Source of the DNA: VBCK01 sp036270655
Lineage (GTDB): Bacteria; Pseudomonadota; Gammaproteobacteria; Burkholderiales; Burkholderiaceae_F
Length of the DNA stretch: 64,000 nucleotides
Reading direction: 5' to 3'
NCBI GenBank assembly: GCA_036270655.1
Contig: DATBCD010000037.1
Coordinates: 1-64,000, forward strand
The notes beneath the pieces are model-generated. The model ran no database searches. It was not told the DNA's origin and saw nothing but the letters and a program-made list of their open reading frames with translations. Positions 43,572-53,062 of the stretch are shown one piece after another. The position numbers and the translations under genes are program-made. Positions within the stretch are counted from its first letter, which is position 1. Every line of letters begins with the position of its first letter.

Positions 43572-43901
43572 TTATCTAATCGGTGCGGCCACCTCGAGCG
43601 ACCGGATCGAGATCGAACGGTCAGTGGGAATCGTCCCAAGCGCCTGCAGGGACAGGTAACGCAGGCAGCAGACCCTCAGGAAGGACGCGAAGTTTCCCAG
43701 GTCGGCGCCGGCTGCAACCAACTCGTCATGCAGCTTGCCGATCAGTTGCGGCACGCTCATCGCGTCGCGCGCCCCGATTTCGGCCAGGACGTCCCAGAAC
43801 ATCCGCTCCAACCGCAAGCTGGTCGAAACCCCGTGCAACCGTATCGACCGGGTGTAGGAGCAGTACAACTCGGGGTCGGCATTCACGAACATGCCACACA
43901 T
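43572..43901 (-). CDS. Ribbon-helix-helix domain protein
   Basis: A 109-residue protein of the RHH_4 type. The pattern is clear: LYCSYTRSIRLHGVSTSLRLERMFWDVLAEIGARDAMSVPQLIGKL, then LGNFASFLRVCCLRYLSLQ. Such proteins are small DNA-binding or nucleoid-type factors of unknown target. The ATG has GGAGGG upstream. No toxin gene is beside it. Confidence 0.8.
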   Translation of the reverse strand: MCGMFVNADPELYCSYTRSIRLHGVSTSLRLERMFWDVLAEIGARDAMSVPQLIGKLHDELVAAGADLGNFASFLRVCCLRYLSLQALGTIPTDRSISIRSLEVAAPIR

Positions 43902-43989
43902 GGTTTGACCCTCCGCAGGCCGACGCCTGACCGGGCCCGCGGGGCGGACGGGTGGCGCCGCCCCCAGGCCCGAAATGCGCAGCGCCGGT

Positions 43990-44571
43990 TCAGAGGATGA
44001 TACGAGTCCCCAGGACTTGCAGGAACTGACCGATCCAGGCCGGATGCGCCGGCCAGGCCGGCGCGGTGACCAGGTTGCCGTCGGTCACGGCGGCGTCGAT
44101 GGCGATGTCGGCGTAGCTCGCGCCCGCCAGCTCCACTTCCGGGCGGCAGGCCGGATAGGCGGAAACACGCCGGCCCTCGATCACGCGCGCCGCGGCCAGG
44201 ATCTGGGCGGCGTGGCAAATCGCGGCCAGCGGTTTGCCGGCTTTGGCGAAATGCCGGACGCAGTCCAGCACGCTCAGGTTAAGCCGCAGATATTCGGGAG
44301 CGCGCCCGCCCGGTATCAGCAGCGCGTCGTAGCTCTCCGGGCGCGTTTCGGAGAAGGTCGCGTTCAGGGTGAAATTGTGCCCGCGCTTTTCGCTGTAGGT
44401 CTGGTCGCCCTCGAAGTCGTGAATCGCGGTGGCGATTTTTTCGCCGGCCGCCTTGCCCGGGCAGACGGCATGCACCGTGTGACCGACGGCCTGCAACGTC
44501 TGAAACGGCACCATTGTCTCGTAGTCTTCGCCGAAATCACCGCAAAGCATCAGAATGCGTTTGGCTGGCAT
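43990..44571 (-). CDS. DJ-1/PfpI family protein
   Basis: A 193-residue member of the DJ-1/PfpI superfamily. The conserved Glu is near residue 15 (LCGDFGEDYETMVP) and the nucleophile Cys near 119 in KPLAAICHAAQILAA, followed by His120. The family includes deglycases, chaperones and peptidase-like proteins; this length and the PGGRAPEYLR block match the PfpI branch. AGGAGA precedes the ATG. It may protect against carbonyl stress, an inference from relatives. Confidence 0.87.
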   Translation of the reverse strand: MPAKRILMLCGDFGEDYETMVPFQTLQAVGHTVHAVCPGKAAGEKIATAIHDFEGDQTYSEKRGHNFTLNATFSETRPESYDALLIPGGRAPEYLRLNLSVLDCVRHFAKAGKPLAAICHAAQILAAARVIEGRRVSAYPACRPEVELAGASYADIAIDAAVTDGNLVTAPAWPAHPAWIGQFLQVLGTRIIL

Positions 44572-44709
44572 GAGGTTTCTCCTGGGAAGTTTCCCGGCCG
44601 CTGCCGTAGGCGGCGATTTTCGCCAAGCCGGTTGGGTTGCGGGTGGTAGCCGATTACTTCATCGTGAGCGGCGCGCGCGGAGCGGCCGACGGCCCGGTCC
44701 GACTGCGCG

Positions 44710-45630
44710 TCAGCCGGGTTCCGATTCCGCACGCGCAGCGGCAAGCAGCCCCTCGCGCACGGTGGGAAACTGCAGCCGCATCCGTAATTCCTTCTTGATG
44801 CGGCGGTTTCGCAGGCGGCGCGATTCCTGGAAGAACGAAAACTGGATTGGCGAGACGGCCCGGCGCAGCGCCTCGCGCGGCAGTCGCGGGGCGCGCGGCA
44901 GCGCGAATTGGTCGGCCACCAGGTCCAGGTAGTCACCCAATCGAAGGCACGAGTCGTCGACCGCGTTGTAGATGCGCCTGGGCGCGGCGCGGAACAGGCT
45001 CGCGATGCACAGCCGGGCCAGGTCGTCGATGTGAATGTGATTGGTCAGGACGTCTTCGGCAGGCAGCGGTGCCGGAATCGCGCGCCGCAGCCGCTCGGTG
45101 GGCAGTCGACCGGGACCATAGATACCGGGCACCCGCAGCACCGAAGCACGCCAGGGATGGGCGCGTGCGCGCCGCTCGGCGTCCACGCGCCTGCGCGCCC
45201 GCTCGGTGATCGGGGCCGGTGGCGCCGTTTCGTCGACCCATGCACCGTGCAGGTCGCCGTACACGCCGGTGGTGCTGATGTAGATGAAGCGGCGCGGCGG
45301 CCAGCGCAGCCACTGCAGCAGGCGCGCGATGCGGGTGTCGGTCGGCCCCTCGGGCGGAGGCGGCACCAGGCAGATCACGCACGGGGCGAGCTGCGCGATC
45401 GGACGTCCCGCACGGCTGTCCAGGTCGATCACCACCGGCACCGCACCGGCCTGGCGCAGCGCCTGGCATTGCAGTGGGGTCGTCGTCGTGGCGAAGACCC
45501 GGAAGCGCCGGTTCAGCCGTGCGACAATTCCCAGCCCGACCTTTCCGCATCCGACGATCAGCAGGCGCGGCTTGCCCAAGTGCGCGCGCCCGATTCGGGC
45601 CCAGGTGGCGGCGGGCGCTTTCGTTTGCAT
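44710..45630 (-). CDS. NAD(P)-binding epimerase-like protein (YeeZ type)
   Basis: A 306-residue extended-SDR-like protein. The nucleotide site is LLIVGCGKVGLGIVARLNRRF, then the core STTGVYGDLHGAWVDETAPP and RVPGIYGPGRLP, and HIHIDDLARLCIASLF. The catalytic YxxxK is not evident (VYGD.. only), as in YeeZ-type members whose role is unknown. The start codon lies 11 bases from the start of the divergent ferredoxin reductase, and no good ribosome site is present, so the first 20 residues are uncertain. Confidence 0.78.
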   Translation of the reverse strand: MQTKAPAATWARIGRAHLGKPRLLIVGCGKVGLGIVARLNRRFRVFATTTTPLQCQALRQAGAVPVVIDLDSRAGRPIAQLAPCVICLVPPPPEGPTDTRIARLLQWLRWPPRRFIYISTTGVYGDLHGAWVDETAPPAPITERARRRVDAERRARAHPWRASVLRVPGIYGPGRLPTERLRRAIPAPLPAEDVLTNHIHIDDLARLCIASLFRAAPRRIYNAVDDSCLRLGDYLDLVADQFALPRAPRLPREALRRAVSPIQFSFFQESRRLRNRRIKKELRMRLQFPTVREGLLAAARAESEPG

Positions 45631-45641
45631 TGCGGAATTCT

Positions 45642-46712
45642 ATGTCGTTCAAAGTATCGGTTCGCCCCTCCGGTCGCCAGTTCACGGCTGAGGCCACCGA
45701 AAACATCCTGGACGCCGCGCTGCGTGCGGGAGTCGGGCTGCCGTTCGGATGCAAGGACGGAGCGTGCGGCTCGTGCAAGGCCAAGGTGCTGGCGGGCGAG
45801 CTGGAGCAGGGCTGGCATGCCGCGCCCGCGCTGAGCCACGAAGAGCACCTCGCCGGCCTGGCGCTGCTGTGCTGCGCGCAGCCGCGGTCGGACCTGCAGA
45901 TCGAGGTGCGCGAAGTGGCCGGCTACGGCGACTTTCCGGCCCACAAGATGCCGTGCCGGATCACGCACGTGGAGCGCCTCACGCCGGACGTCGTGATCGT
46001 CACGCTGCAGCTGCCCGCCTCCGAGCACCTGCGCTACCGCGCCGGCCAGTTCCTCGAGTTCACGCTGGGCAGCGGCGCGCGCCGCTGCTACTCGATTGCC
46101 ACCGCGCCGCATGCGGACGAGCCGATCTCCATTCATGTGCGCCACATGCCGGGGGGCGTTTTCACCGACGCGCTGTTCGGGGCCGCGGCCAAGCCGATCA
46201 AGGAGCGCGACATCCTGCGCCTGGAGGGGCCGCTCGGTACGTTTTTCCTGCGCCCGGACAGCGAGCGGCCGATCGTGCTGCTGGCCAGCGGAACGGGGTT
46301 TGCTCCGATCAAGGCGATCGCGGAGACGATATTCCACCTGAGGCTGAACCACGACGATCCGACGGGCTCGCGCCCGGCGCGCGCCGTGGTGCTGTACTGG
46401 GGCGCCCGCGCTCTCAGCGACCTGTACATGAATGAGCTGCCGTCGCAGTGGGCCGCCGAGCAGCCGAATTTCCGTTACGTTCCCGTGCTGTCGGATGCGC
46501 TGCCCCAGGATGCCTGGACCGGACGAACCGGCCTCGTGCACCAGGCCGTGATGCAGGATCTGCCGGATCTGTCGCAGTACGAGGTTTACGCCTGCGGGGC
46601 GCCGGTGATGGTCGAGGCCGCCCGTCGCGACTTCGTCGGGCTTTGCGGGCTGCCGCCGGATCAGTTCCTGGCCGATGCGTTCACGTCCAAGGCCGATGTC
46701 ATCAAGGAATGA
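45642..46712 (+). CDS. 2Fe-2S ferredoxin reductase, AscD/RfbI-like
   Basis: A 356-residue electron transfer protein. A plant-type 2Fe-2S domain comes first (GCKDGACGSCKAKVL, Cys near 37, 42 and 45; the fourth in LALLCCAQ near 77). FAD (RRCYSIATAPHADEPISIHVR) and NAD (IVLLASGTGFAPIKAIAE) domains follow. This order is that of CDP-6-deoxy-3,4-glucoseen reductase and of reductases for ring-cleaving oxygenases. No deoxysugar or oxygenase genes are near. Co-transcribed with the aminotransferase gene, which begins one base after its stop. Confidence 0.87.
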   Translation: MSFKVSVRPSGRQFTAEATENILDAALRAGVGLPFGCKDGACGSCKAKVLAGELEQGWHAAPALSHEEHLAGLALLCCAQPRSDLQIEVREVAGYGDFPAHKMPCRITHVERLTPDVVIVTLQLPASEHLRYRAGQFLEFTLGSGARRCYSIATAPHADEPISIHVRHMPGGVFTDALFGAAAKPIKERDILRLEGPLGTFFLRPDSERPIVLLASGTGFAPIKAIAETIFHLRLNHDDPTGSRPARAVVLYWGARALSDLYMNELPSQWAAEQPNFRYVPVLSDALPQDAWTGRTGLVHQAVMQDLPDLSQYEVYACGAPVMVEAARRDFVGLCGLPPDQFLADAFTSKADVIKE

Positions 46713-46713
46713 G

Positions 46714-47907
46714 ATGCAGATTGGCTCGTTCGAAACCGATGTGCTGATGGATATCGCGGCGCGGCCGCCCGTGGTGTTCGTCGAGGGCGAGGGCTCGTGG
46801 CTGACCGATCAACGCGGAAAGCGCTACCTGGATTTCGTCCAGGGCTGGGCCGTGAACTGCCTGGGACATTGCCCGCCGGAAATCGTCAGGACGATCGCGG
46901 CGCAGGCCGAGCGGCTGATCAGCCCGAGCGCGGCGTATTTCAACGACGCTGCGATCGGCCTGGCACAGCGCCTGACGCGGCTGTCCGGCCTCGAACGGGT
47001 CTTTCTGGCCAGCAGCGGCGCCGAGGCCAACGAAGGCGCAATCAAGCTTGCCCGCAAGTGGGGTTCGCTGAATAAGGGCGGCGCCTGGCAGATCGTGACG
47101 TTCGCCGACGCCTTTCACGGGCGCACGCTGGCGACGATGTCGGCCTCGGGCAAGACGGGTTGGGACCGGCTGTTCGAGCCCAAAGTGCCCGGCTTTCCGA
47201 AGGCGCGACTTGACGACATCGAATCGGTTCAGCGTCTGATCGGGCCGCAGACAGTGGCGATCATGATCGAACCGATTCAGGGCGAGGCCGGCGTCGTGAT
47301 GGCCGGGGATGATTTTCTGCGCGCGCTGCGCGCCCTGTGCGATCAGCACGGGCTGCTGCTGATCCTGGACGAAGTGCAGACCGGCGTCGGGCGCACCGGG
47401 CGCATGTTCGCGTGCGAGCACGCCCAGGTGCGGCCCGACATCATGACGCTGGGCAAGGGACTGGGCGGCGGCGTTCCGCTGTCGGCCCTGCTCGCGAGCG
47501 AGCGCGCTTCGTGCTTCGCGCACGGCGACCAGGGCGGAACCTACTGCGGCAATCCGCTGATGGCGGCAGTCGGTTCGGCCGTCATCGATCGGGTGTCGCA
47601 ATCGCAGTTTCTCGAAGGCGTGCGGTTGCGCGAGGAACACCTGGTGCGTCGGCTCAACGACCTCGTGTCCCGCCATGCACTGGCCGGCGAGCATGGGCGC
47701 GGCCTTCTGCGCGCCGTCGATCTAGGCCGGCCGGTGGCTTCGCAGGTGGTGGACGCCGCGCGCGATCTGTCGCCGGACGGTCTGCTGCTGAACGCCCCGC
47801 GGCCGCACTTGTTGCGATTGATGCCGGCGTTGAACGTCGATTTCGACGCGATCGACCGAATGATCGAACTGCTCGATACGGTTTTTATCCGCGCGGTTTC
47901 GAAGTAG
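46714..47907 (+). CDS. argD: Acetylornithine aminotransferase-like class III transaminase
   Basis: A 397-residue PLP enzyme of the ArgD group, which makes N-acetylornithine in arginine synthesis (often also acting on succinyldiaminopimelate). The signature is RTGRMFACEHAQVRPDIMTLGKGLGGGVPLSALLASE, with the PLP Lys near 248. The N-terminus has LDFVQGWAVNCLGHCPPEI and the GAEANEGAIKLARKWG block. AAGGA lies just before the ATG. Length is normal. The neighbour reductase is not part of arginine synthesis, so the pairing is by location only. Confidence 0.87.
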   Translation: MQIGSFETDVLMDIAARPPVVFVEGEGSWLTDQRGKRYLDFVQGWAVNCLGHCPPEIVRTIAAQAERLISPSAAYFNDAAIGLAQRLTRLSGLERVFLASSGAEANEGAIKLARKWGSLNKGGAWQIVTFADAFHGRTLATMSASGKTGWDRLFEPKVPGFPKARLDDIESVQRLIGPQTVAIMIEPIQGEAGVVMAGDDFLRALRALCDQHGLLLILDEVQTGVGRTGRMFACEHAQVRPDIMTLGKGLGGGVPLSALLASERASCFAHGDQGGTYCGNPLMAAVGSAVIDRVSQSQFLEGVRLREEHLVRRLNDLVSRHALAGEHGRGLLRAVDLGRPVASQVVDAARDLSPDGLLLNAPRPHLLRLMPALNVDFDAIDRMIELLDTVFIRAVSK

Positions 47908-48091
47908 ACGCCCCGCATCGGCCTGCTGCGCTGCGACATTCGAGTTCGTGTGCGTGGATGCAACGCGCATGCGCGCAACGTCACCGCACATGGCAGAATC
48001 GATCAACATAGATAGAGCCCGACCATCGACGGGCCACGAGCAGGGAGCAATTCGCAGGCCATGGTCTTGCCTGCGCTCATTCGGGGAGACC

Positions 48092-49651
48092 ATGATGTGC
48101 TGTAGAAAGAGCCTTTTCCTGGCGGCGGGCGCCGCGCTGTTGCTGTCGGGTTGCGGCGGCGGTTCGTCGACGGTAGCTGCCAATACGTCCTCCGCCGAAG
48201 GGGCGTTGATCTTCAACCCGCCGTTCCGCGTCGCATCGGTCACTGCGGCCGAGTTCGCGGCGAACCTCGGGACGACGCCAACCGGCGTGGCGTTGCTTAC
48301 GGTGTCCGGACCTCCGGTGTGCGGCATCGATTTTTACCGCATTCAGTACTACACCGTCGGCGGCGCGGGCGAGTCGACCACGGCCGACGGCGCCTTGATG
48401 GTTCCGACCGGTCTTTTGTGCGAGGGCAAGCAGTCCATCGTGCTTTACGCGCATGGCACCGCCTCGACGAAGAGCTATGACATCGCGGACCCTACGACGA
48501 CCACCAACGAGGGATCTGCCGAGTCCGCTCTGCTGGCCGCGATGTTCGCCGCGCATGGCTACATCGTGGTGGCGCCGAACTATGCCGGCTACGATCTGTC
48601 GTCGCTGCCGTATCACCCGTTCCTGATTGCCAGCCAGCAGTCCAAGGACATGATGGACGCGCTCGCCGCGGCGCGTTCGGCCCTGGGAAGCATTGCGGCG
48701 ACTGGAGACAACGGCAAGCTGTTCGTCACCGGCTACTCGCAGGGCGGACACGTGGCGATGGCCACGGTCCGCGCGTTGCAGGCGGCGGGAAAGCCGCCCA
48801 CCGCGTCAGCGCCGATGTCCGGCCCGTATGCGACCGCGGCGTTCATCGATGCGATTTTCTACGGCGACGTGAATCTGGGCTCGACTGAATTTTTCCCGTT
48901 GATCATTTCGGGCGGCCAGCATACGTACAACAACCTTTACACGTCGACGTCGGACATCTTCGAGGCGGCCTATGCGAACGGAATCGACTCGCTGGAGCCT
49001 GGCCCGGTTCCATTCTCGACGCTGGTGGCGGAGGGCAAGCTGCCGTTGACCTACCTTTTTAACAGCACGCCGCCATCGACCGGCAACGCTCAGCTGGATG
49101 GGCTGTTCGTGGCGATCACCCCGCCGATGACGCCCGCGGCCGAAGCGCCGCTGTTCGCGCTCGGTTTCGGGCCCACCAATCTGGTCAAGAACAGCTACCG
49201 CGTCGGCTTCATCGAGGATGCCCTGGCCCACCCCGACGGAGTGGTGCCCACCGTGACGAACGGCCTGCCCAATGCCAGCGCGCTGCATCCGCTGCGGCAG
49301 GCTGCGGTGAAGAGTGACATGCGCACCGCATGGGCGCCGATGACTCCGATGCTGCTGTGCGGCGGCAATGCCGATCCGACCGTGTTTTATTCGTTGAACA
49401 CGCAGACGATGCAGTCGTACTGGGCGCCCGTGCTGACCGGCGCTGCCGCGGCGCTTCTGACGGTGCTGGACGTCGACTCGCCGCCTTCCGGGCCGACCGA
49501 TCCGTTCGCGGCGGCCAAGGTCGGATTTGCGACGGCCAAGGCGACCGTGTTCGCGGCCGGCGGCCAGAACGCCGTGGTGCAGAACTACCACGGCACTCTG
49601 GTGCCGCCGTTCTGCACCGCGTCCGCGCGCGGCTTCTTCAGCCAGTTCTGA
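48092..49651 (+). CDS. Lipase-like alpha/beta hydrolase lipoprotein
   Basis: A 519-residue secreted hydrolase. The signal peptide ends with lipobox LSGC (SLFLAAGAALLLSGCGGGSS). The nucleophile is in LFVTGYSQGGHVAMATVRAL (Ser near 215). The block LYAHGTASTKSYDIADPTTT is an oxyanion-like motif of secretory lipases and tannase/feruloyl-type esterases; MLLCGGNADPTVFYSLN carries a likely acid Asp and AVVQNYHGTLVP the base His. GGGGAG precedes the ATG. OmpW follows 14 bases later, so both may be expressed together. Confidence 0.8.
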   Translation: MMCCRKSLFLAAGAALLLSGCGGGSSTVAANTSSAEGALIFNPPFRVASVTAAEFAANLGTTPTGVALLTVSGPPVCGIDFYRIQYYTVGGAGESTTADGALMVPTGLLCEGKQSIVLYAHGTASTKSYDIADPTTTTNEGSAESALLAAMFAAHGYIVVAPNYAGYDLSSLPYHPFLIASQQSKDMMDALAAARSALGSIAATGDNGKLFVTGYSQGGHVAMATVRALQAAGKPPTASAPMSGPYATAAFIDAIFYGDVNLGSTEFFPLIISGGQHTYNNLYTSTSDIFEAAYANGIDSLEPGPVPFSTLVAEGKLPLTYLFNSTPPSTGNAQLDGLFVAITPPMTPAAEAPLFALGFGPTNLVKNSYRVGFIEDALAHPDGVVPTVTNGLPNASALHPLRQAAVKSDMRTAWAPMTPMLLCGGNADPTVFYSLNTQTMQSYWAPVLTGAAAALLTVLDVDSPPSGPTDPFAAAKVGFATAKATVFAAGGQNAVVQNYHGTLVPPFCTASARGFFSQF

Positions 49652-49665
49652 GTAGAGGATCGATC

Positions 49666-50361
49666 ATGAAAACCACAACAACGATCGCCTTGCTGGGCGC
49701 CGCACTCGGACTGCTGGCCAGCTCGATGTCGGCATCGGCGCAGGACAACAACGTCGTGCGCATCGGGCTGTTCGCAGTTTTCTACCACACGGCGGCCGAC
49801 GATGTGCAGGGGCCGTTTGTGCCTCCCGGTGTGAGCGCGGACGTCGGCAATGTGCAGACCGTGTACCTGGCCTACTTGCGCCGGCTGAACCGCCACCTGA
49901 GCCTGGAGCTGGCCGGAGGAGTTCCGCCCAAGACCGATACGATCGGCAAGGGCCCGGCCACGCTGGGCGCGGTGCCGTGGAACGGTGTGAAGGTCGGAAC
50001 GGTCAGGTGGCTCTCACCGTCGGTGCTGCTGGAGTACAACTTTTTCGATGAATCGTCCCGTTTCCGGCCGTACGTCGGAGCTGGCGTCAACTTTACCCAC
50101 TTCTACGACCGGCAGATCAACGCGGCCGGCCAGGCTGCGCTGGGGGGGCCGACGCAAATTTCGCTGAGAAATTCGATCGGTCCGGCCGGCACCATCGGAT
50201 TCGTCTACCGCGTGGCGAATCACTGGCATGTGGACGCTTCGATCTCGGCGGCCCAGATCGAAAGCGACCTGCAGGCCAACACGGAAGGCGTGGTGCGCAA
50301 GAGCCACGTCAATTTCAATCCACAGACTATCGTCGCTGCGGTGGGCTATTCCTTCTGGTGA
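49666..50361 (+). CDS. OmpW-family outer membrane protein
   Basis: A 231-residue beta-barrel porin of the OmpW family, with signal peptide ending SMSASAQ. Typical blocks are VRIGLFAVFYHTAADDV, LSLELAGGVPPKTDTIGKGPATLGAV, LEYNFFDESSRFRPYVGAGVNFTHFYD and HWHVDASISAAQIESD, ending with the aromatic YSFW needed for barrel insertion. OmpW proteins pass small hydrophobic molecules. GAGGAT lies upstream of the ATG. The lipase-like neighbour could make its substrates available; that is inference. Confidence 0.92.
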   Translation: MKTTTTIALLGAALGLLASSMSASAQDNNVVRIGLFAVFYHTAADDVQGPFVPPGVSADVGNVQTVYLAYLRRLNRHLSLELAGGVPPKTDTIGKGPATLGAVPWNGVKVGTVRWLSPSVLLEYNFFDESSRFRPYVGAGVNFTHFYDRQINAAGQAALGGPTQISLRNSIGPAGTIGFVYRVANHWHVDASISAAQIESDLQANTEGVVRKSHVNFNPQTIVAAVGYSFW

Positions 50362-50373
50362 CGCCGGCCTGAG

Positions 50374-51090
50374 TCAGGCCGATTCGCCCAGATAGGCCTC
50401 GCGCACGCGCGCGTCGTGCAGCAGGCTCGAGGCCGGGCCCGACAGGCTGAGCTCGCCCGATTCCATCACGTAGCCGCGGTGGGCGATTTCCAGCGCCAGC
50501 CGCGCGTTCTGCTCGACCAGCAGGATCGAGATGCCGCGATCGGACACCTCGCGGATCACCGAAAAGATCCGTTCCACCAGGATCGGCGACAGGCCCATCG
50601 ACGGCTCGTCCAGCAGCAGCAGCCTGGGATTGGACATCAGGGCGCGCGCCATCGCCAGCATCTGCTGCTCTCCGCCGGACAGCGTGCCGGCCAGCTGGCG
50701 CGAGCGCTCCTTCAGGCGCGGGAAGCGCTCGTACATCTTTTCGAAGTCTTCGGCGACCTGCGCGTCACGCCGGGTGAACGCGCCCATCTGCAGGTTTTCG
50801 GCCACGGTCATCCGGGCAAACAGGCCCCGGCCCTCGGGCACCAGCGACAGCCCGCGCGTGAGCAGTTGATGGGCGGGCACGGCGCGGATCGGCTCGCCGA
50901 ATACCTCGATCGATCCGCTCCATGGAAGCAGGCCCGCGATCGCCTTCAACGTGGTGGTCTTGCCGGCGCCGTTGGCGCCGATCAGCGCGACCAGCTCGCC
51001 GCTTTGCACCTCCAGATCGATCGACTTGACCGCCTCGATGGCGCCATAGCTGACGCGCAAGCCCGAGACCCGCAGCGCGGCCCGACTCAC
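50374..51090 (-). CDS. livF: Branched-chain amino acid ABC transporter ATPase LivF
   Basis: A 238-residue ABC ATPase. Walker A is LIGANGAGKTTTLKAIAG, the signature is LSGGEQQMLAMARALMS and Walker B is LLLLDEPSMGLSP. The switch His appears as Q in LLVEQNARLAL, as usual for LivF. The start is GTG 51090, overlapping the livG stop (GTGA) with GGAG just upstream; the 200-codon open frame before it lies inside livG and is not protein. It powers the LivHM permease. Confidence 0.92.
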   Translation of the reverse strand: MSRAALRVSGLRVSYGAIEAVKSIDLEVQSGELVALIGANGAGKTTTLKAIAGLLPWSGSIEVFGEPIRAVPAHQLLTRGLSLVPEGRGLFARMTVAENLQMGAFTRRDAQVAEDFEKMYERFPRLKERSRQLAGTLSGGEQQMLAMARALMSNPRLLLLDEPSMGLSPILVERIFSVIREVSDRGISILLVEQNARLALEIAHRGYVMESGELSLSGPASSLLHDARVREAYLGESA

Positions 51091-51884
51091 GCAATCTCCT
51101 GCCGCGGCGCGGCTGGCGTGTGGGCACGGCCCAGGTAGGCTTCGATCACGGCCGGATCGCGCTGCACCTGGGACGGCGTGCCGACCGAGATCACTTTGCC
51201 GTAATCGAGCACCGTCACGCAGTCGCACAGACCCATCACCAGCTTCACGTCGTGCTCGATCAGAAGGATCGTGACGCCGCGCGCGCGGATTCGCACCAGC
51301 AGCTCGCGCAGCGCCGCTTTCTCGGTCGCGTTCATGCCGGCGGCCGGCTCGTCCAGCGCGAGCAGTTGCGGATCGGTGGCCAGCGCACGGGCGATCTCCA
51401 GCCGTCGCTGGTCCCCGTAGGGCAGGGTGCGCGCCAGGTGATCGGCGTAACGCCCGATGCCGATGTCGTCGATCAGCTCCCGGGCGCGCTGCCGGATGGC
51501 GGCTTCCTCGACGCGGGCGCGCCGCGTGCGCAGCACCGCGTCCAGCGCATTGGCGTGGGTCCGCACGTGCCGTCCGACCATCACGTTCTCCAGCGCCGTC
51601 ATGTCCGGAAACAGGCGGATATTCTGGAACGTACGCGCGATCCCGCACTTGGCCACCCGATGCGCATCGGTCGGCCAGTAGGCCTGGCCGCACAGTTCGA
51701 ACGTACCCGAATCGGGCGCCGCCAGCCCGGTAAGCACGTTAAAGAACGTCGTCTTGCCGGCGCCGTTCGGTCCGATCAGGCCGTAGATCTGGCCTTGCTC
51801 GATCTGGATCTGGACCTCGGACAGCGCCTGCAGGCCGCCGAAGCGCTTGCTGACCGATTGGGCGCGCAGGGCGCAGTCAGCCAT
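51087..51884 (-). CDS. livG: Branched-chain amino acid ABC transporter ATPase LivG
   Basis: A 265-residue ABC ATPase. Walker A is GLIGPNGAGKTTFFNVLTG, and the LivG-specific IARTFQNIRLFPDMTALENVMVG follows. Walker B region is LLALDEPAAGMNATEKAAL, then LLIEHDVKLVMGLCDCV. The signature is PYGDQRRLEIARALA. ATG 51884 overlaps the end of livM by eight bases and livF starts in its stop, so the ATPases are translationally coupled. Confidence 0.93.
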   Translation of the reverse strand: MADCALRAQSVSKRFGGLQALSEVQIQIEQGQIYGLIGPNGAGKTTFFNVLTGLAAPDSGTFELCGQAYWPTDAHRVAKCGIARTFQNIRLFPDMTALENVMVGRHVRTHANALDAVLRTRRARVEEAAIRQRARELIDDIGIGRYADHLARTLPYGDQRRLEIARALATDPQLLALDEPAAGMNATEKAALRELLVRIRARGVTILLIEHDVKLVMGLCDCVTVLDYGKVISVGTPSQVQRDPAVIEAYLGRAHTPAAPRQEIA

Positions 51885-53052
51885 GGCGCCCCGTTTCGGG
51901 TGCGCCCGCGCGCGCGCCGCTGAACATGCTGCGCACGCCGTGCTCCGGCGCCGGCCAGAGCCCGCGGGGCCGGTACAACATGATGCCGACCGTCGCCAGG
52001 CCATAGAGCAGCATCCGCAGCACTTCGGCGTCGATCAGCACGCGCCCGAACAGCGCCAGCTGGATCGGCACCGCGGTATGCCGCAGCGCCTCGGGCAGCA
52101 TCGCCAGCATCACCGCCCCCAGCACGACGCCGGGCACGTGCCCGAGGCCGCCCAGCACGATCATCGACAGCACGACGATCGATTCATTCAGAGAGAACGA
52201 CTCGGGCGAAACGAATCCCTGGAACGCAGCAAACAGCCCCCCCGCGATCCCCCCGAACGTGGCGCCCAGGGAAAAGGCCAGCAGCTTGACGTTGCGCACG
52301 TTGATTCCCATGGCCCGGGCTGCGACCTCGTCTTCCCGGATCGCCATCCAGGCGCGCCCCAGGCGCGAATCCTGCAGGCGCACGCACACCAGGATCGCGA
52401 GCAGCGCCACGGCCACCAGCAGGTAGTAGTACAGCACCAGCGACGACGGGTGCAGCCCCAGCACGACGCCCGGGTGCGCCAGATCCAGCCCGTCGATCCG
52501 CACCGGATCGATCAGCGTGATTCCGGACGGGCCATTGGTGAAATTGAGCGGCGCATTCAGATTGTTCAGGAAGATCCGGATGATCTCGCCGAAGCCGAGC
52601 GTGACGATTGCCAGGTAATCGCCTCGCAGCTTCAACACCGGCGCGCCCAGCAGGATGCCGAAAGCGGCCGCCAGCGACGCTCCGATCGGCAGAACCAGCC
52701 AGATCGACACGTGAAGCCCGGACGGGAAAGCCTGGGCCAGCGCTGGAAAATGCTCGGTCAGGTGGGGCGAGGCGAGCAGCGCGTACGTGTAGGCGCCGAC
52801 CGCATAAAAGGCGATGTAGCCCAGGTCGAGCAAGCCGGCAAAGCCCACCACGATGTTCAGTCCGAGCGCCAGCATCACGTACAGTGCCACGAAGCACAGG
52901 GCCCGGATCCAGGCGTCTCCGAACGCGCCCAGCGCCCAGGGCAGCGCGATCAGTGCCAGCCCGATCGCTGCCATCGCGGCGTAGGCCCGGGGTGGCACGG
53001 CGCCCGCCGGCCGCGGCGGATCGGGTGGGTCGGCAGCCGCCGGATTGCCCAT
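51877..53052 (-). CDS. livM: Branched-chain amino acid ABC permease LivM
   Basis: A 391-residue permease. A Pro-rich cytoplasmic start is followed by about ten membrane segments. The family blocks are LGLNIVVGFAGLLDLGYIAFYAVGAYTYAL and RAWMAIREDEVAARAMGINVRNVKLLAFSLGA (EAA-like loop). It then has VSPESFSLNESIVVLSMIVLGGLG. It starts ten bases after the livH stop and overlaps livG. Works with LivH as the membrane channel. Confidence 0.92.
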   Translation of the reverse strand: MGNPAAADPPDPPRPAGAVPPRAYAAMAAIGLALIALPWALGAFGDAWIRALCFVALYVMLALGLNIVVGFAGLLDLGYIAFYAVGAYTYALLASPHLTEHFPALAQAFPSGLHVSIWLVLPIGASLAAAFGILLGAPVLKLRGDYLAIVTLGFGEIIRIFLNNLNAPLNFTNGPSGITLIDPVRIDGLDLAHPGVVLGLHPSSLVLYYYLLVAVALLAILVCVRLQDSRLGRAWMAIREDEVAARAMGINVRNVKLLAFSLGATFGGIAGGLFAAFQGFVSPESFSLNESIVVLSMIVLGGLGHVPGVVLGAVMLAMLPEALRHTAVPIQLALFGRVLIDAEVLRMLLYGLATVGIMLYRPRGLWPAPEHGVRSMFSGARAGAPETGRHG

Positions 53053-53062
53053 GGGCCGCCGC

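Noticed and set aside
51091..51693. N-terminal extension of livF by 200 codons
   Set aside because: It overlaps livG in another frame and has shadow composition; the GTG at 51090 has a ribosome site and gives the normal LivF length.
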